Below are positions 23,719-34,953 of a DNA stretch of 64,000 bases, one piece after another. The notes under the pieces were generated by a model that was given only the letters and a program-made list of their open reading frames with translations, was not told where the DNA came from and ran no database searches. The DNA comes from Proales similis (lineage: Eukaryota > Rotifera > Eurotatoria > Ploima > Proalidae). The number at the start of each line of letters is the position of its first letter. Position 1 is the stretch's first letter. The DNA is taken from assembly GCA_019059635.1 (NCBI GenBank), contig JAGVRJ010000013.1:1302001-1366000 (forward strand), written 5' to 3'. The position numbers and the translations under genes were made by a program.

Positions 23719-25065
23719 GATTTCCGCGCCTAACGATCACTGACCTCCTAAAAAACGCTCGCGCGCACTCACAAAACAGCGACGAATATTCAACAAACGA
23801 ACAGTGATTCTTAGTCTGTGCTTGTCGCTGATCGGTCCCGAATAAACCAAAATTGACTACAAGCGCCAATTTGTGTGTATGGCTGCGCTCAGCGCGCGCG
23901 CGCGCATAATTTCGTTCTCAATCGCTGACCTCGGCAGCACTCGAAGCAGCCGTGCATCGAACGGAAAACTCCCATCGTTGAAAGCATAATCACTCCTTGA
24001 CTACATTTTGGGGCAACGACCGCGATCTGTGCCCATTTTCTCCTAAATGACCACCAACCAGCTATCTTCCTTTCGTCCTCTGTGTGTGTGTGTGTGTGGA
24101 TGGGTGGATGTGCTTCTCCCTCTTTGCAAGCAAACACGATTTAAACTTTTCACCTTGCTTCGTCTCTACACCAATTTTATTACAATTTGGCGACCCATCG
24201 GTGTTTGGTTTGTCTCATTCTGGGCGGGAACATTTTTTTTGTCTACTCGATCGTCAGCCAAAAAGCACCTGTCATCCAAGCAAGAGTTAAAGAGACGATG
24301 ATTCAGCTGCCCAAAATTAGAGCAGATTGAGGCAGCATCGACTCGAGCTGAGATGAGGCCGAACAGGAAATTTGGCCACTTGGGGGCCATCGACGCTTGC
24401 TAGTCGTTCTTATCGAGTGCGCCGGCTGGTCCGATTTTGACGCTGAGAGCTTGAGTGCAAATTGCGCGGCGCACGCGCATGCTTCGTCGCAGGTCATAGT
24501 GAGAAGTTAGATGTGTGCCGATCGTTCAACTCGTTGCATGGCGCATATTATTAATTCAAACGAGCTTAGGCGCTGGCTGGCGCCGCTCCATCAGGCCGAT
24601 AAAGAGCGAAATGTGTCCAGCATGGACAGTGAACGCCGGCGCCCGTTGCGAGGCGTCTTCCTGCGCCCAGCCGATACGGATCGCAAGTTTAGCTTTGCTC
24701 AGGCGCACCTACCCATGCCGCATACACATGTAGTTTACACTCGGCTCGACTCATCTCGCGCTCTCACTTTACTCTTTTTTTTTTTTTGTTAATATTCACT
24801 GTGCGAAGAAGACTGCATGCGTGTTTGGTGAGCGCGCATGTACCAAACGCCACACTCGAACCTTTCTATTCTTGTCGATGATTGTTAAGAGTCAAAATTT
24901 GATTCGAATGCACTCAGTCTCATGCTCTAATAATAATCTCAATTTTCTTTTCTTGTCCTCCAGAAGTGACGTACAGTAGGCAAACGTCCGCGTGTTTGAG
25001 TGAACGAGGCGACTTTGCAATCTAAAGACAGAGACCCGAATCGGCCGGCGCAAACCAATTGAAGC
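23719..25065. other. intergenic between ADISSP and eIF4B
   Basis: 1.35 kb divergent spacer. Contains an alternating GC/CG run at about 23890-23906, a TG run at 24080-24097 and a T-run near 24777-24788. Promoters and 5' UTRs of both genes must lie here, possibly with a non-coding first exon for eIF4B. No gene supported. Confidence 0.45.
24080..24097. repeat. (TG)n microsatellite
   Basis: TG dinucleotide run followed by a GGATG-rich stretch. Confidence 0.8.
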
Positions 25066-26876
25066 ATGGCGAGCAAGCAAAAGAAGAAGGGAAAGCCCAT
25101 GACTCTGGGCGAGTTCCACAAGGTCGCCGAGAGTGAGGCGCCCACCGAATCAACATCCAACATGATTCGCATGAACTGGGCCGACGAAATGGACAAGCAC
25201 GACAGTAAGTGGCCGCAACGTTCATTTTTCTTGTCGCTTCTCACTCATTGGCGCCCGTTTAGCTTCGACGACGCCACCGTCCGACTTTGTGTTCGATCGC
25301 TCTCAACTGCCGACTGCTCCGAAGGCTGCTCGCGCGCCCGAGATTGACCTCGAGCTTGTGCCCAAGAAGCCGCCGTTCTACGCTTTCCTCAGCAACATCA
25401 GCTTTGAAGCAGAAGTGGACAAAATTGGCGCATTCTTCTCTGACTGCAAAGTGCTCGATGTTAAAATCAACTACGACGAACGGCAGAGATCAAGAGGCAC
25501 TGGCCGTGTCGAGTTTGAGAATCGAGAATCACTGATTGCTGCGATCGGCAAAAATGAGCAGTTGCTCATGAACCGGCCGCTGAGGATCGCGCTCGAAGAG
25601 CGAACCTGGAACAATCAAGGACGCGGCGGTCGCGAGACCGACTCGATGAGACGAATTGACGAAGAAGACTCTTGGCGTCGAATTCAGCCAGAATCGCCGC
25701 CGCCAGCTGGCTCCTCGGCGCCTATTTCCCAGGGTCCCAGGGGCTATTCAGGAGGCGCCCGAGGTGGCTACTCTCGAGGAGGAGGCGGCGGAGGTCCGGG
25801 CGGCGCTGGTCCTTACTCTGGCGGACGAAGGGGCCCGCCCCTTCAGTCGGGCATTGGCGTCGGCAGCACTGGCCCTAACGGGGCCGGCGGTGGAGCTGGT
25901 CCTTGGAACCGGTATGATGATCAAAACAAGCGACGCCCGTACACCAATCGTCCATCATTCAATCGGCCAGAGACAAGCGAAAATGAGCCTGCTCCGGCCG
26001 AAGAGAGACGTGAGCGTCCCAAGTTGAACATAATGCCGCGCACTCTGCCAGTCGAGCAGGTCGGCCAGTCAGAGACTCCGACCGCGTCGATATTTGGCTC
26101 GGCCAGACCAGTGGACACTGCAGCCAAAGAGAGAGAGATTGAAGAGCGACTCAAAAAGCAGCACGAGCAAGAGGAAGCCAAGCGCCAGCAAGAAGAGCAG
26201 TCAGCCAACGAGTCGGCTCACGCTGGCGAAGAAGAGTTTGAGCCTGTAGTCGAGCCAGTTGAGGACGTTCATCGACCTGCTGTACGCGGCACCATTCGAG
26301 TGCAGCGCATCTCCACCACATCTGACGATGCGTCGCGAACCAGCCACGACGGCGAGTTTCAGGTGGTCGGCGCCAAGAGCCGCAACCGAAATCGCCAAGG
26401 ACCTCGCCAACAAGCAGGAAAGAGCGGCGAGAACGCGTGGAAAAGCAAATCGGGCTCGTCGATGATTCGCGATAATGCCAGCGCTGAGGGCGGCGCTCGA
26501 CCGCACGACGACAGAAGGCATCCGAACGGAGTTCGTCGCTCTGATCAGCAGCCGCAACAGCAGACCAATCGACCCTATCAACAGCAAGGGCGAGATCGAG
26601 ACCAGCGACGTTCCAACGATCGGCCCATGGGCTCACGTCAGTTGTAAGTCTTTTGCTTCTCATCTTTGCTGTTCTTTTGCTAAATTTTGGTGTTTGCCAA
26701 GTGTTCGAGGTGGCGGAGCTGGCCGAGCTCACGACAAGCCAAGAGGCGATCGATACCACGAAGAGAGGACAGTGCAAGCGCGCGTGGTCGAGGACACAAA
26801 CAACAACAACAACACCGACCTGACCAACAACAAATTCTCGCAGTTGAGCCTTGACGTCGAAGACGTGATCGAGTAG
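25066..26876 (+). CDS. EIF4B: Translation initiation factor eIF4B
   Basis: Family role: RNA-binding cofactor that stimulates the eIF4A helicase during ribosome recruitment. Three exons (25066-25204, 25263-26643, 26702-26876) give 564 residues. It opens with a basic MASKQKKKGKPMTLGEF segment and NWADEMD, as in eIF4B orthologues. One RRM follows at about residues 85-165 (PPFYAFLSNISFEAEVDKI with GTGRVEFENRESLIAAI). Then comes a Gly/Arg/Ser-rich region (GGARGGYSRGGGGGGPG), a charged region rich in Glu/Gln/Lys (EEAKRQQEEQ) and an asparagine run near the C-terminus ending LSLDVEDVIE. Splicing at 26643 removes an in-frame stop directly at the donor. A polyadenylation AATAAA lies about 35 bp after the stop. 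eIF4H is excluded by length and the long tail. Confidence 0.9.
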
Positions 26877-27198
26877 AATCCTGCATTCGCAACTTTCATC
26901 CAAAAAAAGTGAAATAAACGAAATGGAAAAAAAACAGCGGAAAAGCCTTTAAATTTGTTGGAGAGAGAATCGACTTGAGTTGGCGTTGATTCTTTTCTGT
27001 ATTGTTTGTTTCAACGGTGTTGTCTGGCCAGTGAAAGACACGCGCAGAACAACATGCAAATGAATGCACGCACTCGATTCAAGCAGCAGCAGCAAGAGCA
27101 AATAGAAAGGAAGCGGAGAAGAGAGCAAAATAGAAAGCAAACAAACTCTACTTGTTGTCGAACCACTCTAAAACTGCTCAACGCTAAGCCACTGAGCA
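26877..27198. other. eIF4B 3' UTR and upstream region of next gene
   Basis: 322 bp. Carries AATAAA near 26912, just after the eIF4B stop. Several purine-rich and CAG-containing stretches precede the next start codon. Nothing else supported. Confidence 0.45.
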
Positions 27199-29454
27199 AT
27201 GCCGTCAATGTTCAAATATTTAAAACGCAAAATCGGTCCGCTGCACTCATGCTCGGGCGCAGCGGGCGGCTCGGCCAACTCCACTCAAAACGAAAATCGA
27301 CTGAGACGGACGTCCAAAGAGCGAAAGCGGAGCAGATCTCGCGCCTTGTTCAGAATTCCGCTGGCGTCCAAGTTGCTCAAACGAAAGACGGCCGTTCAAG
27401 ACCAGTCGACAGTGCAAGTGCGGCCATTCAATGAAAACCATTTGGTGCCAGATGCCACTCCGGCCACGTCGATGCCGTCGCCGGACCATGAGTGCAGAGT
27501 AAGAGCCTCGAGGTCGTGTCAGATTGATGTGCTTAGCGCGTCTGCCATGGGCCCAGTGTGCGAGACAAGTGCGGCCAAGTCCGACTACTTTCTGAATCAG
27601 TCGGTGATCAACTCGACTCCGGCCAGTCAGAGCATGAAGCTGGAGAGATCTGAATTGGCCTGCGAGCGGACCAGCATCGAGCTGAATGTTCGATCTGGAT
27701 TCGACGACTCGTTGTCCGAAGTAAAAGGAAACGCGTTGAGCAAACGGACAAACCGCACGTTCACTCTCAAGGGCACCAAGTCGAGCAGTCACATAATCGA
27801 ATACTTTGACAAGCTTGAAGTGAGAAAGCCGCGTGAGGCGGTCATCAAGCGTCTTAAAGGCCAGCCAGAAGCCGTCGAGCAGAAGAGTGAAACGGAAAGA
27901 GTCGAAGACGTTCTCTTTTTCGATGACTCGTCGTCAGACGCGTCGTCGTCGTCGTCACCTTCGATCCAAAACAGCTGCATGAACACGCCGGCCTCTTCGC
28001 TTCGCTCTCGACGCCTCTCTTCGACTACCAAGCAAGGCGAGGCCAATTCGACGCCACTGTCAAACAACATCTCAAACGATCAAAGCAGCATGATGCTCAA
28101 GCTTTTGCTGGACAGCTCGGCGGAGAAAATGAGACGATCTGTGTCGGTGCCCGGAGTGGCCCAGGACATAAGTCCACTCTCAAGCAACAGGTCTAAGCTG
28201 AACGAGTCGCCGTTCCAGCAGCGATGCGAAGAAGACTTTTACACTGCCAACGACGATGACGATGAAGAAGACGAAGAGGCAGGCGATGGGCCAAGACAGC
28301 AAGAGCCCGACAGTCCTGTCCAGGCATTTAAACGAGGACCTGCTCGTCTTTCTCAAAACATCAAGCGTATGTTCAAGAATGTGATTGAGCAGCAAATGAG
28401 CTCTCTCGTCACTCTGGAACAGTTTTACGAGGCTCAGGCCAGCAAGCTGGAGAAGGATCGAGAGCGAAACTTGTCTCTCAATCCGAACAATGCTGTGCCC
28501 ATAAACGAATATTTTGACCATCAACTGCGACTGCTCGAGGACCGAGTGCAGTCGAATCTGCGCATGATCTGCGAGAACAAGACTTTGAGAGGACAGTTGT
28601 CGACTGGCGCGCTTCAGAGCGAGTCCATCTACAAAGAGAACCAGCGTCTGCTTACACAGAAACTGTCACAGTTGCTAATGGCCAAAATGGAGAGAAATCA
28701 GGCGGCCAGAGGGGACCCAAACGTCCACCGCAACAAACTCGACGAGTTCAAGTCGAGCATGTTCGAAAAGAACGCGCTGTTGCCTTCGAGGCCTCGCTTT
28801 GACCGCAGTGACTCACGCCAGGGCATTTTCAAGCGAAATCTCTCACTCCCGTTTCAGCAAGGCAAATCGGCGCGCATCGGAGAGTCGCCTGCGAGTCAAT
28901 ATGGCAAAGGCAAGTCGCCTCGGACAAGAACCTCGCTTGCCAACTCGACGTCGAGATCCAAATGCCTAAAGCAGCAAATGAGCCGAACCTCGTCGAGCTC
29001 ACTGTCGCCCGGTGTTTGTCAAAATGCTGAGAACAAAGATGCGGGCTCGTCTGAGAATCTGGGACCAATGGGCAACGCTTCGGCGCTTAAAGGCAGCTAC
29101 TCGTCCCTGGCATCTCATTCGAGTCTCTTGAACGAGATGAGAAACAGCCACACTGAGCTGCACTTGAACGAGGACCGCTTCTTGCTCATTCAAAAAGGCA
29201 ATTACTCGGCCCAGGGCAGCATGAGTTGGCTGACCAAGTCGGGCCGAGGCGAAGTAGAGCTAATCGCCTCGCATCCGCGCTACTCTGACGCGCATGTCTG
29301 GCTGAGGTTCAACAAGCCTGGCGACTCAGGCGAGCCAATGGAGCATCAGTCGATTCATCTTCAACAGCAGCAGCAGCAGCAGCATCAAGTCAATCAGAAT
29401 CACGTTCATGCTCATCAAGTCGAGAAGAACTTCATGATTGAGACCGAAGTCTGA
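27199..29454 (+). CDS. Unrecognised 751-residue Ser-rich protein with a coiled-coil segment
   Basis: Single-exon gene I do not recognise. Codon use and absence of stops over 2.25 kb, plus conserved-looking patches, support it as real. The N-terminal 80 residues are basic (RRTSKERKRSRSRALFR). The middle is serine-rich with an acidic patch (FFDDSSSDASSSSSPS and DDDDEEDEEAGD). Around residues 400-505 is a helical, probably coiled-coil block (VIEQQMSSLVTLEQFYEAQ; EYFDHQLRLLEDRVQSNL; ENQRLLTQKLSQLLMAKMER). Near the end a compact patch (GSMSWLTKSGRGEVELIA, then WLRFNKPGDSG) could be a short conserved motif, followed by a Gln/His run coded by CAG repeats at about 29361-29384. No signal peptide or membrane span. 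A cytoskeletal or scaffold role would be a guess. Confidence 0.75.
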   Translation: MPSMFKYLKRKIGPLHSCSGAAGGSANSTQNENRLRRTSKERKRSRSRALFRIPLASKLLKRKTAVQDQSTVQVRPFNENHLVPDATPATSMPSPDHECRVRASRSCQIDVLSASAMGPVCETSAAKSDYFLNQSVINSTPASQSMKLERSELACERTSIELNVRSGFDDSLSEVKGNALSKRTNRTFTLKGTKSSSHIIEYFDKLEVRKPREAVIKRLKGQPEAVEQKSETERVEDVLFFDDSSSDASSSSSPSIQNSCMNTPASSLRSRRLSSTTKQGEANSTPLSNNISNDQSSMMLKLLLDSSAEKMRRSVSVPGVAQDISPLSSNRSKLNESPFQQRCEEDFYTANDDDDEEDEEAGDGPRQQEPDSPVQAFKRGPARLSQNIKRMFKNVIEQQMSSLVTLEQFYEAQASKLEKDRERNLSLNPNNAVPINEYFDHQLRLLEDRVQSNLRMICENKTLRGQLSTGALQSESIYKENQRLLTQKLSQLLMAKMERNQAARGDPNVHRNKLDEFKSSMFEKNALLPSRPRFDRSDSRQGIFKRNLSLPFQQGKSARIGESPASQYGKGKSPRTRTSLANSTSRSKCLKQQMSRTSSSSLSPGVCQNAENKDAGSSENLGPMGNASALKGSYSSLASHSSLLNEMRNSHTELHLNEDRFLLIQKGNYSAQGSMSWLTKSGRGEVELIASHPRYSDAHVWLRFNKPGDSGEPMEHQSIHLQQQQQQQHQVNQNHVHAHQVEKNFMIETEV
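29361..29384. repeat. CAG/CAA repeat encoding polyglutamine
   Basis: Near-pure CAG triplets in frame with the unrecognised Ser-rich protein, coding a glutamine run close to its C-terminus. Confidence 0.85.
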
Positions 29455-30114
29455 TTCGAGAGTTTTTAAAGAAGAGTGAATTTGAATGGTTTTGAAGTGG
29501 CGGCCTCTTGTCGCGCGTCTGTACAGACTCTTCTGGGTTGTGTATATATATTTTGAATATTTATTCTCTAATTTAAACTCTCTTGTGGATTTATTTATGA
29601 AAATTATTTATTTGCTCACTTTGTCTGTATTTAATTTTTTATTAATTTAAATCAATGTTCAGCTATTTAAATAGGCGCGCAATTAACTCAATTGGAGCAG
29701 ACCCTAAATGTGTAATGAGTGGTGCGGTTCGATTCAAGGCTTTGGCCCAAGTCAAACAGCGCCGCTTTGGCTTTTACTCAATCGCGTTTGAATAAATTCT
29801 TTTGTGAAGTGAAATGACGTTTCGGATTCTCTCGTTGTATCGATTTGCGCCTTGGCTGCGATATTTGCCTTGAATGACCGACGACAAGTGGAGAAAAATG
29901 CTCGAAGGAAAAACGAAGAACGAAGGGAAAGACGAAGGAAAGAGGCGATGACGAAAGTAAAGACAATCGCGAAACGAGCTGCGGAGATTTGATTCGGCCG
30001 TGTCTCTAACTGCAGACCATGCGATCTGGGTCTAAATGCATGCATATACCACTCGTACGAATTTACATTAGCTCGTTTGAATCTTGAAGCGAGACGTTGA
30101 GATAGTAGACGAAA
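29455..30114. other. intergenic upstream of RPL35
   Basis: 660 bp. AT-rich 3' UTR-like sequence with TATATATATTTT near 29545, then a more mixed segment leading to RPL35. Open frames here are short and show no recognisable protein. RPL35 promoter and 5' UTR expected in the last 100 bp. Confidence 0.4.
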
Positions 30115-30854
30115 ATGGTAATTGCCTGCCTGTGCCGGGAGCGCCTTCATCCGATTTAATCACCCGCACGATCGAATGGAATGAAGGCGGCCCAGACCAG
30201 AATAGACTAAACTGACCGCTTCGATTGATTAGGTCCGAGTTAAAGCCAGAGAATTGCGAGGCAAAAAGCGTGAGGAGCTCGAGAAGCAGCTCGAGGACTT
30301 GAAGCAGGTAACTACTACTTTACTCAGCTTGGCATCTTGCTCACGTCTAACCCTGATCCGGTTCGCCAGGAGCTGCTTGGTCTCCGAGTGGCCAAAGTGA
30401 CCGGAACCAATGCGGCCAAAATCTCGAAGATGTAAGTTGGAGTTCAAGAGCTCGACTCGATTCCTAAACAGCCATTGAGATGAAAACCCTACTCGTACCT
30501 GACTATTGAATGATTTCAATTTAACTCAATTTGGATCGATAGGACTGAATGGCCAGAGTCGAAGAGAGCTCTCTCGCCTCGCAGTGAATTCAATTCATTT
30601 TTAACTTGTTTTTGTTCTAAAGCCGTGAGGTGCGCAAATCCATCGCACGAGTGCTCACCGTGATCAACCAGACCCAAAAGGATAACTTGCGCAAGTTCTA
30701 CAAGGGCAAGGCCTACAAGCCCAAGGATTTGAGAGCCAAGCGAACCCGCGCTCTTCGACGAGCTCTCAGCAAGAACGAGGCTTCGATTAAGACCGCCAAG
30801 CAGCTCGCTAAGGAGCGAAACTTTCCTCTCCGAAAGTTCGCTGTCAAAGCCTAA
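30115..30854 (+). CDS. RPL35: 60S ribosomal protein L35 (uL29)
   Basis: Cytosolic large-subunit protein near the nascent-chain exit tunnel. Four exons: 30115-30117 (only the ATG is coding), 30233-30307, 30370-30431, 30623-30854. The product is 123 residues, exactly the human length. Sequence blocks are [58 protein letters not shown] and the end [11 protein letters not shown]. Introns are 115, 62 and 191 bp with GT-AG ends. Intron 3 is the longest and carries a candidate C/D box snoRNA. Intron 1 carries a 9-bp inverted repeat. A first exon ending right after ATG is common in ribosomal protein genes. An AATAAA follows about 15 bp after the stop. Confidence 0.97.
30471..30553 (+). ncRNA. Candidate intronic C/D box snoRNA in RPL35 intron 3
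   Basis: Seen in sequence: terminal stem GCCAT (30471-30475) pairing with ATGGC (30549-30553); C-like box GAGATGA (30477-30483; one mismatch to RTGATGA); D' box CTGA (30499-30502); C'-like ATGATTT (30510-30516); D box CTGA (30545-30548) directly next to the stem. The D box side ends 69 nt before the 3' splice site, the spacing typical of vertebrate intronic C/D snoRNAs. The 11 nt GGATCGATAGG (30533-30543), one base upstream of the D box, is complementary to CCUAUCGAUCC, which I recall from 25S/28S rRNA of yeast, plants and insects. Expression and the methylation target are inferred. Confidence 0.6.
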
Positions 30855-31471
30855 ATTCTTCGCTTGTAGCAACAAATAAAAAAAAAATCTACAAAAAATA
30901 GATTATGATGAAGGATAAGATGGAAAGAATGAATTGAGTGGGAAGCGAGTAGGTTTCTGAGGGTCAGGTGAGCTGGTTTCTTAGCCATGTAGCTGATATG
31001 AGCATGGCCAATCTTTGTTCGCCCCGACCGGTCAGCTCGTTGAAGGGGTGAACACGGCATGCGGGACATGCGTGGCTCAGAGCAGCCAGTGAGCGGTCGG
31101 CCAGCTCAGCCGACAGGCGGGCAATCCCAGGCTCAGTCTTCATTCTAAATGGCCAAACAAGACGCACGAATCGTCGACAAGGGTTCCTCCGTCAATCCTT
31201 TCCTAATTTCTCAAATTATTACAAATAATCATCGAAGCCAGCCAATATGAGCTTCAATTCTCTTTTGATGGCCGCAGTCATTTCCTATTGGTTATTTCGT
31301 GTCCTCAATTCTTATCATTTGCCTCGGCCAGTCGTCTATTTAAAGCAGTTAGACGCTTCAATTGAGGCCCCAGATCTTTTGAGTATTTTCTCTACTCAAG
31401 CCTCACACTCAAGCGTTTGGAGAATAATTCAAAGCTCATCAAGGGTTGACTACTATTGCCTACAGACAGAG
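30855..31471. other. intergenic before first P5CS gene
   Basis: About 620 bp: RPL35 3' end, then the upstream region of the P5CS gene. An open frame from 31247 continues into the P5CS frame, so an N-terminally longer form (75 residues more) is possible, but the later ATG gives a better mitochondrial presequence. Confidence 0.4.
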
Positions 31472-34176
31472 ATGAATTCACTACTTCGATATCGTTTACC
31501 GCCATCTGCGCTAACGAGGCCCTCACGAGCACTGTCTACGTCATGTAAGCTGCCATCAAGCCAAACACTTTCGACCAGCTCGCGTAAGAAAAATCGAATC
31601 AATTTTGGTTCAGGTTATCGATTAGCAGCCGCCCTTCACCGCGGAGACCTGAAGCAGGCAAAGAACATTGTGGTGAAGCTCGGCAGCGCAGTGATCACAA
31701 GAGACGACGGTTGTGGCATTGCGTTGGGTCGGCTCGCGTCTATTGTCGAGCAGATATCCCAGCTGCAGAACTCAGGCAAGCAGATGCTTATGGTGACAAG
31801 CGGCGCAGTTGCGTTCGGAAAGCAAAAACTCCGACAAGAGGTGCTGCTGTCAAAGAGCTTGCGCGAAGCTGTCGGCAGCCCAGTCGGCAACACAGCGCTC
31901 AACATGACCAACATGAAAGTGGACTCGCGTGCATGTGCCGCCTCGGGCCAAAGCGGCCTAATGGCCCTCTACTCGGCCATGTTTGCTCAGTACGGGGTGA
32001 GCACAGCGCAAGTGCTTGTAACTGAAAGTGACTTTTGCAACGAAGTCACTCGAGCCAACCTGAGCGTCACGCTCAAAGAGCTGCTCGAGCTAAACATCGT
32101 GCCAATTCTCAACACAAACGACGCAATTGTCTCGCCGCCCGACAAGAGCAACGACTTGAAAGAGGCGATCAGCATTCGCGACAACGATAGTCTCGCTGCT
32201 CATTTGGCCGTGCTCACCGATTCGGACTTGCTCATCATCATGTCAGATGTTAACGGCCTTTATGACAAGCCGCCCAACGAGATTGGCTCTCGTCTCATGT
32301 ACACATTCAATCCAGCCTGCGAGGCGGGAAGCATCAACTTTGGCGACAAGTCGTCCGTGGGCACCGGAGGAATGCAGTCCAAAGTGCAGGCGGCCACCTG
32401 GGCTTTGCAAAACGACTGCTCGGTGGTCATTTGCAACGGACAGCACGAGAACGCCATAACCGGCATCATCGAGGGCAACAAGGTCGGCACGTTCTTCACC
32501 AATCAAGAGACTGTGATTGATAAGATACCGGCTGTTGAGATACAGGCGGTCAAAGGTGAATCGCCGTTTACCAACCAGATAAGCGCTCGCGTTCGACTAA
32601 GCAAGTTTTGTTAGCACGAGAAGGCAGCCGAGAATTGCAAAAGCTGTCCGCCGAGAAGAGAAGCGAAATAATCAGATGCTACGCCGACCTGCTGATCCAG
32701 AACTCTCGCGAGATCATCGAGGCCAATCGCATCGACTTGGAGATGGCCAGACGAAAGAGTAAGAAATGCAAGCGATTTTCCTCTTCTTAAGATGTCAATT
32801 TCAAATCACTTGTCTCTATTAGATCTGAGCCCTCCTCTGCTCGGCCGACTCATGATCTCGCACAAAAAGCTCGAGACTCTGGCTGATGGCATGAGGCAAA
32901 TAGCCGAGAACACCAACGTTCTGGGTCGAGTGATCAAGTGCACCAAAATTGCGGAAGAGATGCTCTTGCAGCAAACGACGGTCCCGATCGGAGTGCTCCT
33001 CGTCATATTTGAGTCGAGGCCTGACAGTCTGCCTCAGGTAAGTTTGAGAGCGACTTGAACAAAACAGTTGAATTTTACCGGGTGCATTGGTCAGATTGCA
33101 TCGTTGAGCATCGCGTCGGGCAATGGACTGCTTCTTAAAGGAGGAAGCGAGGCAGCGCACACCAACAAGATTCTGCACAAACTTGCCCAGGACGCGCTTG
33201 AGCGATACGTGTCGCGCGAAACGATCGCTTTGCTCAACTCGAGAGAGGAGATCAGCGACCTGCTTGACTTGGATTCTAAATATATCGACCTGATTATCCC
33301 GCGCGGATCCAATCAGCTGGTGAGGAGCATCCAGCAGAATAGCAAGTCGATCCCTGTCCTCGGACATGCCGAGGGCGTGTGTCACATTTACTTGGACAAA
33401 GAGGCCGATCCGAACATTGCCGTCAAACTGAGTAGGCACAATTGTATTCTTTCGCCATCTAAAGCGGCCAAGGCTCATGCTTGAGAAGTCAAGGACTCTA
33501 AATGCGATTACCCGACTGCCTGCAATGCGGTCGAGACCCTGCTCATTCATCGCGACCTGCTCAACACGCCTCTCTACAACCAAGTGATTGACATGCTAGA
33601 GAAAGAGAATGTGACCATCTACTCTGGTTCCAATTTCTACAAATCGGTCAAATTCGCACCTCCGCTGGCGCCCAAACTGAATCACGAATATTCAAACTTG
33701 GAGCTCACCATCGAGCTTGTCGACTCGGTAAAAGCGGCGGTCGATCACATAAATCAATACGGCAGTAGCCACACTGAGAGCATCATAACCAGCAACGGTA
33801 GTGCTTTCTCGATTTTTCTAGCCTCAGACCGTCTGACCGAAAGGTTTCACTTTTAATAGAGGAAACAGCTGCCTTGTTTCTCAAGAATGTGGACAGCGCG
33901 TGTGTGTTTCACAACACAAGCACTCGAATGGCCGATGGCTACCGCTTCGGCCTTGGTGCTGAGGTTGGCATTAGCACCGGACGACTTCACGCCAGAGGGC
34001 CGGTGGGCATTGAGGGTCTACTCACCACCAAATGGCTCCTTTTTGGCAATGGACAAACCGCCGAAGACTTTAGCTCTGGACGATGCAAGTTTGTGCATCA
34101 GACACTTGACCCCAGCTTGTTCCTCAATTCTAACCGCCTCAATGGCATCCATGAATCGGCTCGAGAAACCAATTGA
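31472..34176 (+). CDS. ALDH18A1: Delta-1-pyrroline-5-carboxylate synthase, copy 1
   Basis: Family role: bifunctional mitochondrial enzyme converting glutamate to P5C for proline and ornithine synthesis. Six exons (31472-32555, 32615-32758, 32823-33037, 33095-33431, 33489-33797, 33860-34176) give 801 residues. The N-terminus is Arg/Ser-rich without acids, fitting a mitochondrial presequence. The glutamate 5-kinase domain shows [55 protein letters not shown] and [10 protein letters not shown]. The gamma-glutamyl phosphate reductase domain shows [52 protein letters not shown], catalytic cysteine in [14 protein letters not shown], and [14 protein letters not shown]. Introns are 57-64 bp. The kinase segment before [18 protein letters not shown] is close to vertebrate P5CS. 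A full second copy follows 0.78 kb downstream. Confidence 0.95.
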
Positions 34177-34953
34177 GCTTAAAAATAGATGAATTTTATG
34201 TCGCAATTGCCTCCTAACTACCCTTCTCTTGCCTCCAAATTACATTTGGATTAGTGAATTCCTTGCTTTGGTGTGTGTGTGAGAACTTGGGGAACTTGGA
34301 GCTTCGTCGTTCTCTTTTTCCTTAAAATAGTTTCAATTTTTTCTCTTTTTATTTAAACAATTGCTTTTTTAAAATTTAATGCATCAATATGGACAGCAAA
34401 ACAAAACCAAGCAAAACTAGCAAGATGAGTTTGCTTCACCTTTTTTCATTCAAATGATCAAATCATTTTAAAATCTTCTGTTTCCTGCAAGAAATTTTCT
34501 TCTTTCAATTTTCTTCTTCTTTCAATTTTACACGCTTGTGATAAACGGATTAGAGACAAAAAAAAATAATAAAAGTATTCTGATTCTGAATTTGACGCAG
34601 ATTTTGGACAGGAGCAAAGAGCAAAGGCCAGGTGGTGAAGAGGGCGGGTAACAGGCAATAGGAGGGAGTGGTTGTATGCGCGTTCATTTTGACTAAGTGT
34701 AGCTACGCAAACATTAGCCACGGTAGTAAAAAATCCAGTTCGGTGTCAGGCGAGCAGACATCTGACTTGACGCGCGTCACAGCTAGATGCGCTGGATCGA
34801 AGGCTTTTATTGCCTTTTTGCAACAGAAGAGAAGCCGGTTCTTGCCACTGCCATCTTGCTTGCGACGCAACTCGTCCTATTTATAAACAAGCGATGCTGT
34901 TGCCGCTGTTCACAATACAGAGTTTGCTTTGTTTGCTTAAAAGCCAGCCAGCC
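34177..34953. other. intergenic between the two P5CS genes
   Basis: 777 bp, strongly AT-rich in the first two thirds (T-runs near 34321-34470), then mixed. Holds the 3' UTR of copy 1 and the promoter of copy 2. No repeat shared with either gene end was noticed by eye. Confidence 0.45.

Noticed and set aside
22697-24097. Simple repeats as possible CRISPR or satellite arrays
   Set aside because: Only short di- and trinucleotide runs; no regularly spaced direct repeats anywhere in the window, and the genome is animal.
31247-31471. N-terminal extension of P5CS copy 1 by 75 residues
   Set aside because: In frame, but without similarity to the family, and it would put a good mitochondrial presequence in the middle of the protein. 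Kept only as an alternative.
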